Below, piece by piece: positions 45,582-53,313 of a stretch of DNA of 64,000 nt; the first letter of the stretch is position 1; each line of letters begins with the position of its first letter. The position numbers were made by a program, and so were the translations under genes. The DNA is from Bacillota bacterium (GTDB lineage Bacteria; Bacillota; Clostridia; Lachnospirales; Lachnospiraceae). The stretch lies in NCBI GenBank assembly GCA_023408815.1, contig JAEYJO010000010.1, forward strand, positions 21,004 through 85,003, given 5' to 3'. The notes under the pieces were generated by a model. It was given only the letters and a program-made list of their open reading frames with translations. It was not told the DNA's origin and ran no database searches.

Positions 45582-46190
45582 CTATATGTTATCGAGTAAG
45601 TTCATAATCATAGGTACAGCCAGCAATTTCATCTTGTTTAACTCGTCATCACTTGTCTTGCATTGAATATAGTCATGGCATAACTGCTCGATAATGCCGT
45701 AACTAATACGGAGCTTTTCCATTAAAAACTCTTCTGAATAACCGGCTTCAATAAGTATTTTATATAGCTTTTCGAGCATTTGATATTCAAAACCATTAAA
45801 AAGGTCCTGAATATCATTGTTAAGCAGTGCCAAGGCCAGAAACTCGTTATGTGCATCCCTGTTCATCTTATGGGATGCGATAGATAAATCAATAAATTCC
45901 CCAATTACAAAAGCAAGTTTTTCCCTTTCAGCGACTTGATCCAGTATTGTTTTGAATTGTTCTTCCAGTTGAAAGATATATAATTTGACTACTTCTATTA
46001 AAATATCTTTTTTGTCATGAAAATAGCTATATACTATTCCAGTAGAGACGCCGGCCTCTTTTGCGATCTCTGCCGTATTTGTCTTATAATACCCTTTTTC
46101 GCAAAATAAGCCGTAACTGGCCTTAATAATGGCATCCTTTTTCTCTATAGATCGCTTTTGTTTTGGAATACGAATTTCATTATCAGACAT
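45582..46190 (-). CDS. TetR-family repressor
   Basis: A 202-residue repressor. The helix-turn-helix is at about residues 30-50 (TAEIAKEAGVSTGIVYSYFH) and the rest is a variable ligand domain. AGGAGG lies 8 nt before the ATG. It is divergent from a small membrane protein, with two ATGAAA-N4-TTTCAT sites in between that are probable operators. Confidence 0.88.
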   Translation of the reverse strand: MSDNEIRIPKQKRSIEKKDAIIKASYGLFCEKGYYKTNTAEIAKEAGVSTGIVYSYFHDKKDILIEVVKLYIFQLEEQFKTILDQVAEREKLAFVIGEFIDLSIASHKMNRDAHNEFLALALLNNDIQDLFNGFEYQMLEKLYKILIEAGYSEEFLMEKLRISYGIIEQLCHDYIQCKTSDDELNKMKLLAVPMIMNLLDNI

Positions 46191-46249
46191 TTTCCTCACC
46201 TCCTGGTGCTTACAGAATGATTATATACTCCGTAATGATAAAAATCAAT

Positions 46250-46273
46250 AAATATGAAATTAATTTCATATTT
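46250..46273. promoter_or_regulatory. Perfect 24-bp palindrome, TetR operator
   Basis: AAATATGAAATT is followed by its exact reverse complement, giving a 24-bp perfect dyad. It lies just before a TTGACA (46278) that could be the -35 of the membrane gene, and shares the ATGAAA-N4-TTTCAT core with the site at 46311. Confidence 0.65.
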
Positions 46274-46310
46274 ATACTTGACATCAGGGAACATATCGTT
46301 TACGGTAATA

Positions 46311-46330
46311 ATATGAAATTATTTTCATGT
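46311..46330. promoter_or_regulatory. Second TetR operator-like site
   Basis: ATATGAAATTATTTTCATGT has the same ATGAAA-N4-TTTCAT core and lies just upstream of the membrane-gene ribosome site. With the first site it brackets the TTGACA promoter element. Confidence 0.55.
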
Positions 46331-46344
46331 TTAGGAGGATAATA

Positions 46345-46755
46345 ATGATAAACAATAAAGAAAACCCTACCCCCAGGCAATACACCTGTTACCTCGTCTT
46401 TATGCTCATCGCTTGCAGCGGTGCGTTGACCTGGCAGCTCTGCATACCACATCTAGCGGGAACATTCAGCAGCTGGGGAATTGCTTATGGATGGCAACGA
46501 GAAATTGCCTTATGGAATATTGGCATTATAACATCGATTATCTATGCATTAGTAAAAAGAAATATGGAATTTATGAAGATATTGACAATACAATCAACCG
46601 TGTTATGCTGGGTATTGGGTATCAATCATTTGGTGGCTCTCCTGATAGATTTCTCATTTACTTATATATTACACATTTTGGGCATATTGGAGGTTATGCT
46701 TTTAGGCGGTATCTGGGGAGCGATTCTACTAATTAGATCAAAAGATATGCATTGA
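46345..46755 (+). CDS. Small four-helix membrane protein, unknown
   Basis: A 136-residue protein with about four predicted membrane helices (YTCYLVFMLIACSGALTW; LWNIGIITSIIYALV; STVLCWVLGINHLVALLIDF; LGILEVMLLGGIWGAILLI). AGGAGG lies 6 nt before the ATG. I do not recognise a family. Divergent TetR and the bracketing operators imply it is induced by the TetR ligand. Confidence 0.7.
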   Translation: MINNKENPTPRQYTCYLVFMLIACSGALTWQLCIPHLAGTFSSWGIAYGWQREIALWNIGIITSIIYALVKRNMEFMKILTIQSTVLCWVLGINHLVALLIDFSFTYILHILGILEVMLLGGIWGAILLIRSKDMH

Positions 46756-46830
46756 TTCTTTTCGGCTGTCATGACGAAACTGAATCATTTTCTATACTTG
46801 ACCGCTATTGCAATTTTGTTCTTCAAAGAG

Positions 46831-47037
46831 CTATCCCTTCTTCATCCGGGAGAAGGTAGCTATAGCCAGGCATAACGTAATTACCGAGAAAACAACAGCA
46901 GCTATTCCGCAGTTCACATGAAAATCAAAGGAACCGGGATCACTTATATTATTTGCCCTTAACCATAGCCCGCATATCATGGTCGACAGCAGGAGCAAGA
47001 CCGTAATAACGGCGCTGATAATGGTTGCTTTTTTCAT
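46831..47037 (-). CDS. Two-helix small membrane protein, unknown
   Basis: A 68-residue protein with two membrane helices (ATIISAVITVLLLLSTMICG and CGIAAVVFSVITLCLAIATF). AAGGAGG lies 8 nt before the ATG. It follows the TetR gene by 13 nt on the same strand, so it is likely co-regulated with it. No known family. Confidence 0.7.
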   Translation of the reverse strand: MKKATIISAVITVLLLLSTMICGLWLRANNISDPGSFDFHVNCGIAAVVFSVITLCLAIATFSRMKKG

Positions 47038-47050
47038 CTTTCTAACCTCC

Positions 47051-47626
47051 TTATTCATGGTTACCGATTAAATTGTTTATCAGGTTATCTATGAAGCGGC
47101 TGCGCTGTTCCTTGTCAGATACGTCGATACCGCTGTACATATAAAATGCCTTTCTGTTAAGCCCTGTCACTTGAATAGGATATAGGATCTGCAATGCCAG
47201 TATTCTCAACTGGATTTCATCTTTTTTATCCCCGAATATCTGTTTTAGCAGCGGAGTTAGATATAACGGTGTCTGCATATTTCCATTCATGATGTCATGA
47301 GATAAAATAAAGCGCATCAGCTTTTCTTTTTTGTCTGACAGGGCATAAAGCTCTATCAGCATTGCCTTTAATTTTTCAATGGGCGTTAAATCTGCATAGC
47401 TGTCGGATTCAGAAAAATTTGAAATAATTTTAGCCATTGTATCGCCAATGGCGATACTCAACAGAGCATCTTTGCTTTTAAAATGATAATTAATGAGGCC
47501 AGTCCCTACATTGGCACGTTCCGCAATTTGGCGGACAGTAATCTTCTCGATATCCTCGGTTTCCTCCAACAGGGCTTTGGTCGTATCAATAATTAACTTC
47601 TGCGTAATTTGTTCATTGGTATTCAT
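47051..47626 (-). CDS. TetR-family repressor
   Basis: A 191-residue repressor with the helix-turn-helix near residues 32-52 (TVRQIAERANVGTGLINYHF) followed by a ligand domain. Start at 47626; an ATG at 47638 is possible. The TGAACATGTTCA palindrome at 47656 lies 30 nt upstream and may be its own operator. Confidence 0.85.
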   Translation of the reverse strand: MNTNEQITQKLIIDTTKALLEETEDIEKITVRQIAERANVGTGLINYHFKSKDALLSIAIGDTMAKIISNFSESDSYADLTPIEKLKAMLIELYALSDKKEKLMRFILSHDIMNGNMQTPLYLTPLLKQIFGDKKDEIQLRILALQILYPIQVTGLNRKAFYMYSGIDVSDKEQRSRFIDNLINNLIGNHE

Positions 47627-47655
47627 ATAAATTCCCATCCTGACTGAACTGTATT

Positions 47656-47667
47656 TGAACATGTTCA
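47656..47667. promoter_or_regulatory. TGAACATGTTCA palindrome upstream of TetR
   Basis: A perfect 12-bp dyad. A wider CTGAAC/GTTCAG repeat (about 47644-47668) surrounds it. Likely autoregulatory operator. Confidence 0.5.
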
Positions 47668-47805
47668 GTATAGCCTACTTGCTTATTCATGTCAAATATT
47701 TTTTAGGAGTTGATAAAATTATTACAGCACTATAAAAAAAGGCATTCACAATCAAGCGGTATATGCCCCGGCATGGTATCCTGATGGAAAAGGAGGTGCT
47801 TATAT

Positions 47806-48711
47806 ATGCACGCATGGGAACAAATACAACAAACTATAGAATTTATTGAGTATCATTTGGATGAGGAAATTAACATTGAGGGCCTCGCAAAAATGGCTTC
47901 TTTATCACCTTTTTACTATCAGAGACTGTTTAGCCGGCTGGTCAAAAAACCGGTTGCCGAGTATATAAAACTCCGTCGTATGGCAAAGGCAACCGAGGCA
48001 GTACTCCAAAAGGACAAGCGCATTTTGGACATAGCATTAGATCTCGGATTTTCCTCTCATGAACACTTCTCCCGCACCTTTAAAGATACTTTTGGGATGA
48101 CACCGGATGAGTACCGCAAAAACCCACAAACACTTAACCATATGACAAAACCCGAGCTTTTGCTTCACTACACTCTGATTGATGAAGGGGTGCCGCTGAT
48201 TACCGATGGTATCGTTCTGGAAGTAAACAGGCGGGAAATTGCGGAGCCGGTTTATTTTACCGGTGTTAAAAAGGATGTGCCTATTCAGTTTATTGACGGA
48301 CTTGGAATCGAATCTGGAATTGATCCGCTTGGAACTCTTTGGCAAAACTTCCATGAGCAGAAACAAACAATACTTGGTCTTGTTGAGAATAATGAAGAAA
48401 TTGGTGTGGCATACCCATGTTTAGAGGATGGGCTTTTTAGCTATTTTGCGGGTGCAAAGTCTGATCACGCAGAAGTACCGAACGGTTTTATGCTCTGGGA
48501 ACTAACACCGGGTAAGTACCTCATTTGTTCCTTTGAAGCTGAAAATTTTCAGGCACTCGTGATGGATGCCCTATACAAAGCACAGCAATATGTCTACAAC
48601 GCATGGCTGCCGAATCACAAGCTGCAAACCGAAGCGTTTTGTGCAGAGAGATATGCGAGCCATTCCCCTGAAACCACAAACATGGAAATATGGCTCAAAC
48701 TGATAGAATAG
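47806..48711 (+). CDS. AraC-family regulator with GyrI-like effector domain
   Basis: A 301-residue regulator. The N-terminal 105 residues hold two helix-turn-helix motifs (INIEGLAKMASLSPFYYQRL; ALDLGFSSHEHFSRTFKDTF). The C-terminal part is a GyrI-like small-molecule domain (EIAEPVYFTGVKKDVPIQF; WELTPGKYLICSFEAENFQA). Such proteins respond to drugs or small ligands. AAAGGAGG lies upstream of the ATG. Its target is not obvious here. Confidence 0.88.
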   Translation: MHAWEQIQQTIEFIEYHLDEEINIEGLAKMASLSPFYYQRLFSRLVKKPVAEYIKLRRMAKATEAVLQKDKRILDIALDLGFSSHEHFSRTFKDTFGMTPDEYRKNPQTLNHMTKPELLLHYTLIDEGVPLITDGIVLEVNRREIAEPVYFTGVKKDVPIQFIDGLGIESGIDPLGTLWQNFHEQKQTILGLVENNEEIGVAYPCLEDGLFSYFAGAKSDHAEVPNGFMLWELTPGKYLICSFEAENFQALVMDALYKAQQYVYNAWLPNHKLQTEAFCAERYASHSPETTNMEIWLKLIE

Positions 48712-48712
48712 A

Positions 48713-49060
48713 TTACTGCACAAAAAGCGTTTCAATATTTTCGTCAAAATTATATTCTTTATCAATTAGAATATAGCTGCATCCATTTTTTTTACAATCG
48801 TTCAGACTCCGCCTGTTATCAGCTATCATCAATTCTATATCGTAATCATCATGTAAACGGTTTTCTATGGCAGTTTTAATTATTTCACGCACAATCGGCC
48901 ATAGATAATCAGTGAGTTTGTCACCATCTAATGGTGTTAGTGTTGTCTGCCCGCTACAAATAAGCCCCATCTTCAAATGGTCGATTGACAAATATAGATA
49001 TTTATATTTTTCCAGCAATCTCTGTGCTAACAATGTTTTACCGGTAGGCGCTGTTTGGTG
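48713..49060 (-). pseudogene. P-loop kinase remnant, 5'-truncated and internally deleted
   Basis: The frame GKTLLAQRLLEKYKYLYLSI resembles a small P-loop kinase, with the Walker A start (TAPTGKT) at the junction to BrnQ. After IKTAIENR the sequence jumps to LHDDYDIELMIADN, so the central part of the usual protein (about 60 residues with the substrate site) is missing. The N-terminus is replaced by out-of-frame BrnQ 3' sequence. There is no credible start codon with a ribosome site. Both ends suggest a deletion fused BrnQ to a kinase fragment. Confidence 0.6.
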
Positions 49061-50391
49061 GCAGCGGCGATGATCAGTCCAACCCCAGTGCCCAGTAACA
49101 GAGGAATTGTCCACCCCATGCCCAGATCAAAAAACGGCACATGCGCTTTGTAAAAAGCTAGAATCGTCCTTGCCCATGGGGCACTTCGAATCTCTTCCGG
49201 CATGGCTTGTAATCCGTCGGCTAAGCTGACCAACATAGTAAAAGCCGTTGCTGAAACATAGACACAGGCTCTGTTTTTGAAAAGGGGAGACAGCAACGCC
49301 AAAAGAATCAGCACAATAGCCAGAGGATAAAGAAACATCAGTACAGGTATGGACAAAGCAATCAGCTGTGTCAGCCCGATATTGGCCACCAAGCAAGAGA
49401 CAATTGTAAATATAATCACATATGCACGATAGCTCAAGGAACGGGGGAACATTTGCTGAAAGGTTTCCGAACATGCCGCAATTAAGCCGATTGCTGTCTT
49501 TAAACATGCAAGGGTCACAATAACTGCCAGCAGTATGCTTCCCAACCCGCCAAAATAATAATTGGCTATTTGGGCCAGTGCTATTCCTCCGTTTTCTGCA
49601 GGTTCCATAATGCCTGCACTAGTAGCACCCATCAGCGCCAGTGATACATAAATCACACACATCAACAGGATGCTTACAATCCCTGACTGAATAGTTCCCA
49701 AGGCAATCGCTTTGGGCCCTTGAACTCCCAGCCCTTTGATATTTTGCACTACAATGATGCCAAAGGCCAATGCAGCAAGGGCATCCATGGTGTTGTAGCC
49801 TTCCGTCACGCCTTTAAAGAAAGCGGAAGCAGCATAAACCTCATGTACGGGAGACTGGACGTAAAGCCCCATAGGGGACACAATGCTTGCAATAATCAAA
49901 AAGCTGAGAAATACCAAAAAAAGCGGGTTTAACCGCTTTCCCACCCAGACTAAAATCTTACTGGGTTTCAATGCAAACAAAAGGGCAGCCCCGAAAAAGC
50001 AAATTGTAAAGATACCTAGTGCAACCTCTTTGAGCTGAGAGGGGATATAGGGAGAAAGGCCCATTTCAAAAGACACTGTGCCCAGTCGGGGCAATGCAAA
50101 CATAGGACCTATGGTAAGATATAATAACACCGTAAAGCCATATGCATAATAGGGATGAACCCGGCTGGCTAAATCAAACAACCCGCCGCTTCCGGAAATG
50201 CCCATGGCCACAATCCCCAGAAAAGGAAGTCCCACTGCGGTGATAATGAATCCGGCGGATGCCATCAACACCTGACTTCCAGACAATTGACCCATATATA
50301 CCGGGAAAATCAGGTTTCCGGCACCAAAAAACAGCCCGAATAGCATAGAACCAATTGCAAGGCAGGATGCAAAGGATAACTTTTTATTCAA
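49027..50391 (-). CDS. brnQ: Branched-chain amino acid carrier BrnQ
   Basis: A 454-residue Na+-coupled importer of Leu/Ile/Val with about 12 helices (FGLFFGAGNLIFPVYMGQLSG, cited in part; LPRLGTVSFEMGLSPYI). The start is TTG at 50391 with GGAGG 8 nt before it; the upstream ATG at 50406 contains the ribosome site itself. The C-terminus ends in the short foreign tail KQRLPVKHC read out of frame from the kinase remnant, so the native end has been replaced, probably with little effect on the carrier. tRNA genes lie upstream. Confidence 0.88.
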   Translation of the reverse strand: MNKKLSFASCLAIGSMLFGLFFGAGNLIFPVYMGQLSGSQVLMASAGFIITAVGLPFLGIVAMGISGSGGLFDLASRVHPYYAYGFTVLLYLTIGPMFALPRLGTVSFEMGLSPYIPSQLKEVALGIFTICFFGAALLFALKPSKILVWVGKRLNPLFLVFLSFLIIASIVSPMGLYVQSPVHEVYAASAFFKGVTEGYNTMDALAALAFGIIVVQNIKGLGVQGPKAIALGTIQSGIVSILLMCVIYVSLALMGATSAGIMEPAENGGIALAQIANYYFGGLGSILLAVIVTLACLKTAIGLIAACSETFQQMFPRSLSYRAYVIIFTIVSCLVANIGLTQLIALSIPVLMFLYPLAIVLILLALLSPLFKNRACVYVSATAFTMLVSLADGLQAMPEEIRSAPWARTILAFYKAHVPFFDLGMGWTIPLLLGTGVGLIIAAATKQRLPVKHC

Positions 50392-50481
50392 AACGTCGCC
50401 CTCCATTGAACATTATTTTTTTGTATTCTATAAAATATAACAGCACTTTTATTCATTTGTAAAATTACCGAAAACATTAAA

Positions 50482-50533
50482 AATCAGGCTAAAAAAGATG
50501 TGATATTACATCATTTTAATTTTTAGCCTGATT
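50482..50533 (-). terminator. Terminator of the tRNA pair
   Basis: Perfect 14-bp arms (AATCAGGCTAAAAA and TTTTTAGCCTGATT) with a folding loop and a T-rich 3' side, placed 7 nt after tRNA-Leu on the minus strand. Confidence 0.8.
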
Positions 50534-50540
50534 ATTATAC

Positions 50541-50624
50541 TGCTGGTGGCCGGACTTGAACCGGCACGGGATTGCTCCCGAAGGATTTTAAGTCCTTTGC
50601 GTCTGCCTATTCCGCCACACCAGC
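50541..50624 (-). tRNA. tRNA-Leu (anticodon TAA)
   Basis: An 84-base class II tRNA. The acceptor stem GCTGGTG pairs with CACCAGC, a variable arm is present, and the anticodon loop CTTAAAA carries UAA (reads UUA). Discriminator base A; CCA is not encoded. The T-arm GGTTCAAGTCC is intact. Co-transcribed with the tRNA-Tyr just upstream. Confidence 0.92.
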
Positions 50625-50643
50625 AAGATGTGCCGATACCAAA

Positions 50644-50725
50644 TGGATGGAGGTGGATTCGAACCACCGAAGCAATTTGCAGCAGATTTACAGTCTGTCC
50701 CCTTTGGCCACTCGGGAATCCATCC
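50644..50725 (-). tRNA. tRNA-Tyr (anticodon GTA)
   Basis: An 82-base class II tRNA. The acceptor stem GGATGGA pairs with TCCATCC and the anticodon loop CTGTAAA carries GUA for tyrosine. The T-arm GGTTCGAATCC is present and CCA is not encoded. Follows a promoter at 50748-50776. Confidence 0.92.
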
Positions 50726-50747
50726 ACATTTCATGTGGTTCCTGTCA

Positions 50748-50776
50748 GTTATATCATATCGCTAATTAAATTGCAA
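50748..50776 (-). promoter_or_regulatory. Promoter of the tRNA pair
   Basis: On the minus strand TTGCAA (50771-50776) and TATAAC (50748-50753) are 17 nt apart. It overlaps the end of the GH13 gene and precedes tRNA-Tyr by about 22 nt. Confidence 0.6.
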
Positions 50777-52891
50777 GAAATTTTTCATCGTCTTTTTAGG
50801 GGATTTAAGGACAATAGATGCCGTTGGCGGCAGCGTTACTTTGACCTTGCCGGAAATAATAGGATATTCCTTCTGCTCCGTATTATAGCCTGTTTTCGAC
50901 GTCAGAATCAAACGTGTCATTACTCCCTCTTTGGGCGTGCCTAAGTACCATACCGGAATCTCCTGTGTCACCTCATGGTCATTGTTGTTGATTAAGATAA
51001 GCGATTGTTCCTGCCTGTTGAAACGTCCGTATGCGAGGACGTTTCTCTCCGTATCCGGGTACCATTTAAGGGAGCCGGTCAGAAATTCCTTATTCTTCTT
51101 ATGTATCTGAATCATTTCCTTATGAAAAGCGATCAGCTCTTCGTCCTCGCTGCCCCACGGATAAGTTCTCCGGTTATCCGGATCGGTAAAGCCTGCCACA
51201 CCTGCTTCATCCCCGTAATATATGGTTGGCGCACCGGGCCACGTCATCTGAATGACTACCGCTTCCCGCAAAACAGCTTTGTCCACGCCCTCATTTGCAG
51301 CCTCAGGACCATGGGTGCTGGTCCTTCCCACCTTTTTATTCGTCCGGGTAAGAAACCTGGAATGGTCGTGATTGGACAATTCGTTCATCGCGATATACGC
51401 AGAGGGCATCGTCATATTCGCACCGTTATAAATCATAGCTCCCCAAAAGCTGTCAACGTCTCCAAGCATATCTTCTCTATAGTCATCACTGTGCTTCTGC
51501 ATTCCCGTCAAGAACCATGTTACAGGCTCCATAAATGCATCGTAGTTCATAATGGTATCCCATTCGTCACCGTGCAGCCATTCTTTCGGATTGCCGTAAT
51601 GCTCGGCAAGCACTATGGCGTTAGGATTCGCTTCCTTTACAGCCTTATGGAACTGTTTCCAGAAATAATGGTTATATTCCTGCGAGTGTCCCAGATCTGC
51701 GGCTACATCGAGACGCCAGCCATCCACATTGTAAGGCGCAGAAACCCATTTTCTCGCAATGTACATGACGTAATCAAACAAGTCCCTGGAACCTTCAAAA
51801 TTAAGCTTAGGAAGGGTGTCATGTCCCCACCAGCCGTCGTATGTACTGTTATAGGGCCATGCGTTCTTATCCTGAAATGAGAAATAATTACGGTAAGGGC
51901 TTTCCTCAGATATATATGCTCCCTTTTCATACCCCTCGGCATTCTCATAAATTCTCTCTCTGTCCATCCACTTATTGAAAGAACCGCAGTGGTTGAACAC
52001 CCCGTCCAGTATGACCTTCATTCCTCGCCGGTGCGCCTCTTCCACCACTTGGACAAACAGCCGGTTACTGGCCTCCAAATTGGCCTTGTTGGTCACCCGG
52101 TTAATGTATCTGGACGCAATCCGGTTCTCCTGACCCGGGTCTAACAGGCTTCCTTCATCCTCCACAATTTTTCCGAAATGGGGATCGATGTAGTCGTAGT
52201 CCTGAATATCGTATTTATGATTCGAAGGAGATACGAACAACGGATTAAAATAAATGACATCCACTCCCAAGTCCTGCAAATAATCCATTTTGTCCAAGAC
52301 TCCCTGTAAGTCGCCGCCGTAGAATTCTCTCATCCCTACTTTCGCCGGATACTTATTCCAGTTCTCTACTTTTACCGAGTTCTCCCCGATATAACAATAT
52401 TCATTGGTCAGCACGTCGTTAGAAGTATCTCCGTTATAGAAACGATCCACATATATCTGATACATGACCGCCCCCTTAGCCCAGTCCGGAGTCTTATAAC
52501 CGGGTATTAGCCGGAACTCAAAATGCTTATCCATAGTCTTCATGGCTCCGCCGCAGTTATAAAAGCAGACAAGCTTTCCTGCCTGAATCTCGAAATGATA
52601 TGCGATTTCTCTGTCTTCCAACTGTACTGTATGGATGTAATAGTCAAAACAATCATCGGATTCAGCTTTGACCATCATATGCTTTTCATTGTCGCATACG
52701 AAAAAAACCTTATCCACATTATTTTTTTCCGTTCGAAATTTTACAGTGATCTCTCCATAAGCACTGGGTTCTGGAGGATATACATAATCCTCGCTCATAT
52801 CGCTGAATAAAGCTCTTCTATTAAAAACAGGACGCATTCTGGATATATAATGCTGGTCATATTCGATTTTAGAAAATCCATTTAAGTCCAT
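50762..52891 (-). CDS. GH13 neopullulanase/alpha-amylase family enzyme
   Basis: A 709-residue alpha-glucanase. The N-terminal 130 residues form a CBM34-like beta domain, typical of maltogenic amylases and neopullulanases. The (beta/alpha)8 barrel has VDRFYNGD, the nucleophile in GWRLDVAADLG, the acid in VLAEHYGNP and the third acid in ELSNHDHSRF. No signal peptide, so it hydrolyses maltodextrins or pullulan fragments in the cytosol. It stands alone between the tRNA promoter and a terminator. ATG at 52891. Confidence 0.9.
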   Translation of the reverse strand: MDLNGFSKIEYDQHYISRMRPVFNRRALFSDMSEDYVYPPEPSAYGEITVKFRTEKNNVDKVFFVCDNEKHMMVKAESDDCFDYYIHTVQLEDREIAYHFEIQAGKLVCFYNCGGAMKTMDKHFEFRLIPGYKTPDWAKGAVMYQIYVDRFYNGDTSNDVLTNEYCYIGENSVKVENWNKYPAKVGMREFYGGDLQGVLDKMDYLQDLGVDVIYFNPLFVSPSNHKYDIQDYDYIDPHFGKIVEDEGSLLDPGQENRIASRYINRVTNKANLEASNRLFVQVVEEAHRRGMKVILDGVFNHCGSFNKWMDRERIYENAEGYEKGAYISEESPYRNYFSFQDKNAWPYNSTYDGWWGHDTLPKLNFEGSRDLFDYVMYIARKWVSAPYNVDGWRLDVAADLGHSQEYNHYFWKQFHKAVKEANPNAIVLAEHYGNPKEWLHGDEWDTIMNYDAFMEPVTWFLTGMQKHSDDYREDMLGDVDSFWGAMIYNGANMTMPSAYIAMNELSNHDHSRFLTRTNKKVGRTSTHGPEAANEGVDKAVLREAVVIQMTWPGAPTIYYGDEAGVAGFTDPDNRRTYPWGSEDEELIAFHKEMIQIHKKNKEFLTGSLKWYPDTERNVLAYGRFNRQEQSLILINNNDHEVTQEIPVWYLGTPKEGVMTRLILTSKTGYNTEQKEYPIISGKVKVTLPPTASIVLKSPKKTMKNFLQFN

Positions 52892-53004
52892 ATTTGTTCT
52901 CCTACTACACTTGCTAAAAACTATTCTATACTATATATTGTGGATATTCAAGCAAATCTATACCTGCGGCTGAATTGTTATGAAAATCAGGTTACTATTC
53001 AGAC

Positions 53005-53033
53005 AGTATCTTAACACTTGCTGTTAAGATACT
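53005..53033. repeat. 12-bp-arm hairpin upstream of GH13
   Basis: AGTATCTTAACA and TGTTAAGATACT form a perfect 12-bp stem around a 5-nt loop. Without a T run it is more likely an operator or structured leader than a terminator. Confidence 0.5.
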
Positions 53034-53076
53034 TAAGAACGCGATTCAAGAGATGATTCCTGCATTTCAGGACAGT

Positions 53077-53110
53077 AAAAAAGACAGCCTGTCGATCTGC
53101 TGCCTTTTTT
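53077..53110. terminator. Bidirectional terminator before GH13
   Basis: AAAAAAGACAGC pairs, with one mismatch, with GCTGCCTTTTTT; flanked by A and T runs so it can work on either strand. It most likely ends the ftsH transcript. Confidence 0.7.
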
Positions 53111-53313
53111 AGAGAAGGTATTTCTTTCTTATGGGGTATAGCAAAAAACTATATAATGTATTGGGGGGGTTACAAGTAGTATAATAGCATAGCCTACATT
53201 ATGCGTAAATACCAAGGATTCACAAATATTACAAAAACAAAGTCGCATTTTTGTATATTTTTCACAATGGTATCGTTTCTTCACATTTCTCCGCCCCTTT
53301 TCGTACGTTTATA

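Larger units (their letters stand above)
52892..53313. other. Gene-free gap between GH13 and ftsH
   Basis: No gene is visible. The gap holds the GH13 promoter region (AT-rich, 52900-52950), the hairpin at 53005-53033 and the bidirectional terminator at 53077-53110. The remainder to 53313 is AT-rich with no other recognised signal. Confidence 0.55.

Noticed and set aside
50546..50944. Open frame across the tRNAs and the GH13 end
   Set aside because: It is antisense to two tRNA genes and to the amylase C-terminus.
51005..51880. A 291-codon plus-strand open frame inside the GH13 gene
   Set aside because: The GH13 frame has all catalytic motifs on the other strand; this one has none and no ribosome site.
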